From assembly GCA_038203935.1 (NCBI GenBank), contig JBBRDM010000053.1:1-29237 (forward strand): 29,237 bases of DNA, given 5' to 3'. Within the stretch, counting starts at the first letter, position 1. Each line of letters begins with the position of its first letter. The notes under the pieces are model-generated. The model made no database searches. It was not told the origin of the DNA and was given only the letters and a program-made list of their open reading frames with translations. This document shows positions 24,402 through 29,237 of the stretch, piece after piece. This DNA comes from JANXSG01 sp038203935. Lineage in GTDB: Bacteria; Armatimonadota; Chthonomonadetes; Chthonomonadales; Chthonomonadaceae. Position numbers and translations under genes: made by a program.

Positions 24402-24836
24402 TTGAAACACAGCACAGCGAGAGTAGGGGGCATACGACGAGCCTTTACTCTTATCGAACTGCTAGTCGTTATGATTATTCTGGCCATTCTTGCGGCAGTT
24501 GTTATCCCGAGAGTGCTCAACCGTACAGAAGATGCAAAAGTGGGAGCAGCCATAACACAGCTTAAAAACTTTGATACGGCACTGGAACTGTTCAAGGTAG
24601 ATACCTCTTCCTATCCCCCGTCACTCGATGCACTTGTAGTGAATCCGGGTACTGGAAAATGGAATGGTCCTTACTTTAAGAATGCCGATAAAATTCCGGT
24701 AGACCCCTGGGGCCATCCCTATATTTATAAAGTTCCGGGCGATAATAACCGAGACTACGACGTTTCCTCTGCGGGGGCGGACGGTCAGCCGGGAACAGCG
24801 GACGATATTCAAGGATGGAATGTGCAGAAACAGTGA
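24402..24836 (+). CDS. gspG: Major pseudopilin GspG
   Basis: 144-residue type II secretion major pseudopilin. A short basic leader (KHSTARVGGIRRA) precedes the hydrophobic N-terminal helix FTLIELLVVMIILAILAAVVIPRVL, and the C-terminal domain has the family's DTSSYPPSLDALV, GPYFKNADKIPVDPWGHPYIYKVPG and SAGADGQPGTADDI blocks. The last of these corresponds to the calcium-binding loop. The residue before the cleavage site is Ala instead of the usual Gly. Translation starts at TTG 24402, with AAGGAG 7-8 nt upstream. It forms the pseudopilus fibre. Confidence 0.94.
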   Translation: MKHSTARVGGIRRAFTLIELLVVMIILAILAAVVIPRVLNRTEDAKVGAAITQLKNFDTALELFKVDTSSYPPSLDALVVNPGTGKWNGPYFKNADKIPVDPWGHPYIYKVPGDNNRDYDVSSAGADGQPGTADDIQGWNVQKQ

Positions 24837-24847
24837 GTTCTGTGAGC

Positions 24848-25417
24848 ATGCAGCTGCGATATCCTAAAAAACAGGCATTTACGATGATTGAGCTGTTGAT
24901 GATAATCATTATCATTGCTGTCGTGAGTGCTATAGTGGTGCCCGCATACGCCAAATACTGGGCGACTGCGCGATTTGAATCGACTGTACACCAGGTAGAA
25001 GAGATGATTTCAGAAGCCCGGGACAAATCGATAGAGTTGGACACCACGACTACGGTTTCTTTTGATAAACAGTCGCAGACGTTCATGGTGATGCTTAATC
25101 AGACGCCGCCACAAACCGACCAGCCTTCGAATATGACGAATTTGGATCAGCAGAATGCACTGATGGCTCAAAACAGTATACCCACCACGGTAATTCTGGG
25201 GGGAGATGTTGGAATAGTGCAGTTTCAGGCGGGAGGATTTGCTGCTTCCTCCCCGAATGCTGCGAATAGAAATTCAAACTCAGGATCGTCGAATGAACTC
25301 CATTTCCAGGGAGACGGCTCCTGCGATGGAGCGCATATTACTGTAGGCAGCAGTTTCGGCAACACAGCGGATCTCATCGTTTGGCCGGCGAATGGCCGGC
25401 TTACAAGAGAGAATTAG
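24848..25417 (+). CDS. GspH-like minor pseudopilin
   Basis: 189 residues from ATG 24848; an ATG at 24815 is also in frame and overlaps gspG. The prepilin signature is PKKQA-FTMIELLMIIIIIAVVSAIVVPAYAKYW. The soluble part is unlike the better known GspH proteins but has their length and the sparse beta-strand pattern (TTTTVSFDKQSQTFMVML). The C-terminal half is Ser/Asn-rich (SSPNAANRNSNSGSSNELHF). Position between gspG and the next minor pseudopilin supports GspH. It probably belongs to the tip complex. Confidence 0.75.
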   Translation: MQLRYPKKQAFTMIELLMIIIIIAVVSAIVVPAYAKYWATARFESTVHQVEEMISEARDKSIELDTTTTVSFDKQSQTFMVMLNQTPPQTDQPSNMTNLDQQNALMAQNSIPTTVILGGDVGIVQFQAGGFAASSPNAANRNSNSGSSNELHFQGDGSCDGAHITVGSSFGNTADLIVWPANGRLTREN

Positions 25418-25422
25418 TGGTT

Positions 25423-25917
25423 ATGATCAGGGGCACCGGTTCCATATTAAAATCTAATCAGGCACGCAGAAGGGGTAATCATCGGCCAGGTTTTACGCTT
25501 GTCGAGATGATCGTCGCTACCATGCTGCTGGTGATAGGTGTCGCTGCTGCACAGACCGCTATTTCTTCTGCAACTCGTGTCTCTGGAATCGCAGATAAAA
25601 TTAATACGGCAACGCTGCTGCTGCAGAAAAAATGTGCCGAGCTCGATCTGAATCCTGGCGGGGTGTCCGGTGGGGATGACGCCGGCGATTTTGGGGTCGA
25701 TTACCCCGAATTTCGATGGCATCAGTCGGCGGAAGCCACCAACTATACGAATCTTTTCAAAGTAACTATCACGGTGCAATGGGGAGACGGAACTTCAGGA
25801 AGCTCAAGAAATATTACTACCTATATACGGAGCGATCAGGCGACTATCAATCAAAATATTATTACTCCACCGGTGACTACAACTACCACAGGCACTGCCA
25901 CAACAGGAGCCAAATGA
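25423..25917 (+). CDS. GspI-like minor pseudopilin
   Basis: 164 residues from ATG 25423, 5 bp after the preceding stop; a longer frame from 25381 is less likely because it overlaps that gene by 37 nt. The leader RRRGNHRPG is followed by FTLVEMIVATMLLVIGVAAAQTA, a textbook type III signal with Gly at -1 and Glu at +5. The C-terminus ends in a Thr-rich tail (PPVTTTTTGTATTGAK). Assignment as GspI rests on size, order and helix sequence. Confidence 0.75.
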   Translation: MIRGTGSILKSNQARRRGNHRPGFTLVEMIVATMLLVIGVAAAQTAISSATRVSGIADKINTATLLLQKKCAELDLNPGGVSGGDDAGDFGVDYPEFRWHQSAEATNYTNLFKVTITVQWGDGTSGSSRNITTYIRSDQATINQNIITPPVTTTTTGTATTGAK

Positions 25918-25918
25918 T

Positions 25919-26806
25919 ATGATTTCCTGTCTGCATTCCTGTAAAAGAAAGACCGGATTTACGCTCATAGAAGCCCTGGTTGCGCTGGTTATTTTTGGAA
26001 TAATTACGGTGGTGCTCTCCGCTGCGCTGACCGGATCGATCGAAGCTCAGCAGCATATGCAGCAGAGGCTTGAGCAGACGAGCCAGGTTCGTGCTATTTT
26101 CGATTTTCTGACTCATGACATTCAATCAACAGTCGGATCGCTGAATAATCCGAGTTCAGTATTCCTTACAGGTGCGTCTTTGAATCCAAGCAGCAGTTCC
26201 AGCAGCAGTACAGGTGGATCTACCGGGCCGATATCGAATGCCAGCTCGCTGCTGACTCTGTCCACGAGGACGCAGGTAATGACTGACCCACAGCTAGCAG
26301 CCAGCGGAATGAACTCAAATCCAGCAGCACAAACATCGATTCCTCACTCGGCTACGAACTATGTTCGATACGACCTGGACAGTTCCACAGGTTCGCTGAC
26401 ACGTTCCACGATGAACGTGCCTAATCTCACGCAATTAGCCCAGGCATCGCCAGGCCAGGAATCCACTCTCGCGCAGCATGTAGACAGTCTGCAGTTTCAG
26501 TTTTGGGATCCAACAAATCAGTCCTGGACGAACCAGTGGGATTATGAGCAAACTACGGTAAGCCAGAATATCGCAAACGCGGCGGCGTCCAGCTCCGCTT
26601 CGAGCAGCAGTACGGCTTCAGCCAGTACTGCTGCTCTGCCGGGGAATATGACGCTCCCAACCGCGGTTCAGGTCATTGTGGTTTTAAGGAATAGATCTGG
26701 CGGCACAGATACTTATACAACAACTATCCCGGTAGTTGCGGGCCTGGCGCCGGCGCAGCCACAAAATACTGCACCCGCTGCCACAACCGCCGGGAAAACA
26801 GGCTAA
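25919..26806 (+). CDS. GspJ-like minor pseudopilin
   Basis: 295 residues. The prepilin signal is CKRKTG-FTLIEALVALVIFGIITVVLSAAL. A GspJ-type continuation follows (QTSQVRAIFDFLTHDIQSTVGSL) and a C-terminal block LPTAVQVIVVLRNRSGGTDTYTTTIPV typical of GspJ/PilW. Two Ser-rich insertions are present (about residues 90-105, SSSSSSSTGG; about 220-240, AASSSASSSSTASASTAA), making it longer than usual GspJ (about 200). ATG 25919 is 1 nt after the previous stop and has AGGAG 9 nt upstream. Confidence 0.8.
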   Translation: MISCLHSCKRKTGFTLIEALVALVIFGIITVVLSAALTGSIEAQQHMQQRLEQTSQVRAIFDFLTHDIQSTVGSLNNPSSVFLTGASLNPSSSSSSSTGGSTGPISNASSLLTLSTRTQVMTDPQLAASGMNSNPAAQTSIPHSATNYVRYDLDSSTGSLTRSTMNVPNLTQLAQASPGQESTLAQHVDSLQFQFWDPTNQSWTNQWDYEQTTVSQNIANAAASSSASSSSTASASTAALPGNMTLPTAVQVIVVLRNRSGGTDTYTTTIPVVAGLAPAQPQNTAPAATTAGKTG

Positions 26807-26807
26807 A

Positions 26808-28700
26808 ATGTTATCAGGATATCTTCCCAACAATAGAATAGTCCACGGTTCTAAGCCCAAAGGAATGTGTCTGCGACATCATCCCGGTCAGGCTCTAGTT
26901 CCGGTGATTTTCATTATGCTGATCCTGACGACGGTTGCGATATCTTTTGCTACGAGTGCAAAACGAGAACTGAGAGCTGCTTCAAATTTCAGCAAGAAAA
27001 CCGAACAGTTTTATGCTGCCAAAGGAGCTTTAACTTATGCAGCTACTGCGCTCGCCCAGACAAGCAACAATGGTGCGAGGTATGGAGTTGTTACGCCGGA
27101 TTCGGATGTCGATGCCAATGGTTGGCTGCAGGTAGGCGATGCCTGGATAAAAATAGAAGTGACTGATACTGCTTCGGGAATTAACCTGAATACCGTTACT
27201 GCGGCGACGCTGCAGAAAATGCCGTTATTTACTTCGAATCCTGATGTGGCGGCGGCAATCATAGACTGGCGTACCCCCGGTGAAACCGCATCCACCAACG
27301 GAGCGAAATCAGACTATTATCAGACGCTTAATCCTCCTTACAGCGCAAAAGATGCTCCTTTCGACTCAGTAGACGAGCTTCTGCTGGTAAAAGGTTTTAC
27401 GCAGGCCATGTATTCAAATACCCTCTCGGGAGCCGCGCCGACTGTCTCAGCGGGAACCGGTGTGAATGGGAGCACTTCAATAGTGCAGTCGACTTCCGGT
27501 TCGAGTGGAACTACAGGTGGTTCTGCAGCGCCATCCGATTTTACGACGGTCTACAACAGCAGTACACGGCCAGTGAGCGAACTTTTTAACACGACATCTC
27601 TGGAAAGAAATCTTGCCGTCGATGGAACTGCACGTGTCAACATCAACACCGCAACAGCAGCAGATTTGCAGTCGAAGCTGGGCATGAGCGCGCAGCAGGC
27701 CGGGAGTATAGTCTCGTTTCGCACTTCAGGTACTGGGAACAGTACTGGAGGTGGCGGCGGCGGCGGTACTGGGAGCGGTGGTGGAGGTGGTGGTGCGGGC
27801 GGTGGCGGTTCGGGTGGTGGCGGCGCTGGAGGCGGTGGTGCGGGTGGTGGCGCTGGAGGTGGCGGTGGTCCAGGATACACATCTACCGGTCCTGCGGGAA
27901 TGCGGCTAAAGGGTGGGGGAGTGTTGGGCAGGCCTACTGGCTCCAGGGCAGGAAGACTGGGAGCAGGCGGCAGCACTGCGAGTGCATTGAGCCGCCAGGC
28001 AGTGGGGCTGGGCTCAGCAGGTGGTAATGGAACTGGATCTGGAAATGGCGCAGGTTACGGGACGGGCACTGGAAATGGCTCGGGTAATGGGACAGGAACT
28101 GGAAATGGAACTGGAAATGGCTCAGGAGCTGGAACGGGCTCAGGTAGTGGAACTGGAGCGGGAACAGGAACAGGTACCGGAACTCCCAACTCTACTTTTA
28201 AGAGTATTGCCGATCTGCTTCAGGTGAGAGGACTGACAAGAACATTAATGCAGTCGATCGCAGATAAGATCGCGACGGATGATAAGCCTTTTCGAACAGG
28301 TGTTATCAATTTAAACACCGCTCCGCCTGAAGTGCTTGCGACCGTAACAGGAATGAATACGAATATACTGAATGCGATCATGGCCTATCGCCAGAACGGC
28401 CAGATTTTCCAATCGCTAAACGATTTTTTTACACTTACTTCTCTGCAGCTGACAGATTTTCAGGCAGTTTCAGCGAATTTATCAGCGAAATCTAGTATAT
28501 ACGTCGTGCATATTAAAGTAAGAATGAACGGGCAGGCTTCTCTCGCCGGATACTCAGCGCTGGTAGAACTCACAGATAATGGCCCGCTTGTTCTGCAGTG
28601 GGGTGAGGTACAGCGCTCGCCGGGTTGGGCTAACTGGGTTACTCCGCCTGTGCTTACTGCTGCTACTGGGTCGGCAAGTACAACAACAGCAAGTCCTTAG
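26808..28700 (+). CDS. GspK-like minor pseudopilin with large Gly-rich insertions
   Basis: 630 residues from ATG 26808, 1 nt after the previous stop. A basic N-terminus and membrane helix (GQALVPVIFIMLILTTVAISFA, about 28-50) precede the GspK domain: ASGINLNTVTAATLQKM, AAAIIDWRTPGE, YYQTLNPPYSAKDAPFDSVDELLLVKGFT (about 120-205). A helix-hairpin-helix-like segment follows (ARVNINTATAADLQSKLGMS). The next region carries a poly-Gly tract (about 310-360) and a GTGNGSG-type repeat (about 404-460), and the C-terminus holds further helix-hairpin-helix-like sequence (INLNTAPPEVLATVTGMNTN). Typical GspK is about 320 residues, so this one is doubled. GspK normally caps the pseudopilus tip. Confidence 0.8.
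   Translation: MLSGYLPNNRIVHGSKPKGMCLRHHPGQALVPVIFIMLILTTVAISFATSAKRELRAASNFSKKTEQFYAAKGALTYAATALAQTSNNGARYGVVTPDSDVDANGWLQVGDAWIKIEVTDTASGINLNTVTAATLQKMPLFTSNPDVAAAIIDWRTPGETASTNGAKSDYYQTLNPPYSAKDAPFDSVDELLLVKGFTQAMYSNTLSGAAPTVSAGTGVNGSTSIVQSTSGSSGTTGGSAAPSDFTTVYNSSTRPVSELFNTTSLERNLAVDGTARVNINTATAADLQSKLGMSAQQAGSIVSFRTSGTGNSTGGGGGGGTGSGGGGGGAGGGGSGGGGAGGGGAGGGAGGGGGPGYTSTGPAGMRLKGGGVLGRPTGSRAGRLGAGGSTASALSRQAVGLGSAGGNGTGSGNGAGYGTGTGNGSGNGTGTGNGTGNGSGAGTGSGSGTGAGTGTGTGTPNSTFKSIADLLQVRGLTRTLMQSIADKIATDDKPFRTGVINLNTAPPEVLATVTGMNTNILNAIMAYRQNGQIFQSLNDFFTLTSLQLTDFQAVSANLSAKSSIYVVHIKVRMNGQASLAGYSALVELTDNGPLVLQWGEVQRSPGWANWVTPPVLTAATGSASTTTASP
27747..27872 (+). repeat. Poly-glycine coding tract in gspK
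   Basis: GGT/GGC/GGA codon run encoding more than 30 Gly with occasional Ala, Ser or Thr. The high G+C and repeat content make it prone to slippage. Confidence 0.85.
28018..28188 (+). repeat. GGAACTGGAAATGG-type degenerate repeat in gspK
   Basis: Short in-frame repeat of codons for Gly alternating with Thr, Asn, Ser or Ala (units such as GTGNGSGN). It follows the poly-Gly tract after a 50-residue spacer and ends just before the C-terminal helix-hairpin-helix region. Confidence 0.85.
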
Positions 28701-28724
28701 TGATGAAACGTTTTGGAGGATAGA

Positions 28725-29237
28725 TTGGTACATAAATCCCCCGTTACTAATGCGGGCGTGAAAAATCGATGTGTTGCACTGGATCTGGGCTCCTCTTCTG
28801 TCCGAGCGGTGGAAATTGAGTGGCTTGCGTCAGACCGCAATCCGTCCAGTGCGCGAGTCGTACGGAAAGGCGCTGCCGCACTTCCTCGAGGATGCTGGAC
28901 GGAGCTCGATCTGCATCGAGATGCGATGGCATCCGCAATTCGTGAGGCGCTCACAGCTGGCGGCATCACTGCAGGCAGTGTGGTAGCCTGTATGCCTCGA
29001 CGTCTTGTCACGCTTAGATTTGTTAAAATGCCGCACGCCTCTCCCGAACAGATGCGCAGTATGGTATCTTTCGAAGCGCAGCAGTATGTGCTGTTCCCGC
29101 TCGATGAGGTTATGCTCGATTATCACGTATTGCCTGATCCTCTCGGTGCGGGTGATACCAAGTCTGGCGATGACTTGCAGACTATTCTTTTAGCAGCGAC
29201 TCGCAAGTCGATGATTGCAAGTCTCCTGGCGATATTC
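28725..29237 (+). CDS. pilM: PilM-family type IV pilus/secretion actin-like protein (3' end beyond the window)
   Basis: The first 171 codons of a gene that stays open to the window edge. The actin-like ATPase N-terminus VALDLGSSSVRAVEIEWL is at about residues 16-33, followed by ACMPRRLVTLRFVKMPHASPEQMRSMVSFEAQQYVLFPLDEVMLDYHVL, which matches PilM/COG4972. PilM is a cytoplasmic, membrane-associated protein that links PilN/PilO to the assembly motor. I chose TTG 28725, with GGAGGA 4 nt upstream; a GTG at 28758 is a second possibility. It is co-directional with gspK, 24 bp after its stop, and suggests PilN/PilO-like genes follow. Confidence 0.88.
   Translation, partial: MVHKSPVTNAGVKNRCVALDLGSSSVRAVEIEWLASDRNPSSARVVRKGAAALPRGCWTELDLHRDAMASAIREALTAGGITAGSVVACMPRRLVTLRFVKMPHASPEQMRSMVSFEAQQYVLFPLDEVMLDYHVLPDPLGAGDTKSGDDLQTILLAATRKSMIASLLAIF

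Noticed and set aside
27551..27976. Proline-rich minus-strand ORF opposite gspK
   Set aside because: It is the antisense shadow of the Gly codon tract (GGN read as NCC) and has no ribosome site.
28697..29126. Minus-strand ORFs at the right end
   Set aside because: They overlap the well-supported pilM frame, which is open to the window edge and matches its family throughout.

Overview
The window (about 29 kb, roughly half G+C) is chromosomal DNA of a diderm bacterium. A TolC-type outer-membrane channel and a MacA/MacB-type export system imply an outer membrane. No rRNA, tRNA, insertion sequence, phage gene or CRISPR array was seen. The combination (complete argCJBDFGH cluster, GspEFGHIJK-PilM operon, MacAB-TolC, frequent TTG starts) is compatible with an Armatimonadota-like or other poorly sampled diderm lineage, but I cannot fix the phylum from sequence alone.

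Layout. (1) 1-5511, plus strand: 3' part of a TolC-like gene, a MacA-like adaptor with a very long hairpin region, a MacB/FtsX-type permease, an unrecognised secreted protein, and the cognate ABC ATPase. A bidirectional terminator at about 5521-5555 ends the block. (2) 5578-8963, minus strand: a small zinc-ribbon protein, a dGTPase, YajQ and a ParB-family protein. parB and yajQ overlap and share a clear sigma70-type promoter. A plus-strand terminator at 7473-7514 has no annotated plus-strand gene in front of it and may end a small RNA. (3) 9240-10343, plus strand: a REC + HD-GYP response regulator behind a near-consensus promoter and a repeated TACGAT motif. (4) 10373-11560, minus strand: a GT4 glycosyltransferase. 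(5) 11697-20729, minus strand: argC-argJ-argB-argD-(stand-alone Clp N-domain protein)-argF-argG-argH, a full arginine pathway from glutamate (recycling type, through ArgJ) except carbamoyl-phosphate synthesis. (6) 20730-21392: divergent control region. (7) 21393-29237, plus strand: gspE-F-G-H-I-J-K and the start of pilM, a type II secretion/type IV pilus-like assembly operon that runs off the window.

The main discovery is in region 6. The leader of the arginine operon encodes a 23-residue peptide with three consecutive CGT (Arg) codons and a final AGA codon before the stop. It is followed by two mutually exclusive hairpins: an 8-bp antiterminator whose 5' arm overlaps the leader stop codon, and a 14-bp intrinsic terminator with a U-run. 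This is the geometry of classical ribosome-mediated transcription attenuation, as in the trp and his operons, but tuned to arginine. Bacterial arginine operons are usually controlled by ArgR/AhrC repressors, and I know of no well-described bacterial arg operon that uses an Arg-codon leader peptide. A second point of interest is the stand-alone Clp N-domain protein inside the operon, because the ClpC N-domain is known to bind phosphoarginine.
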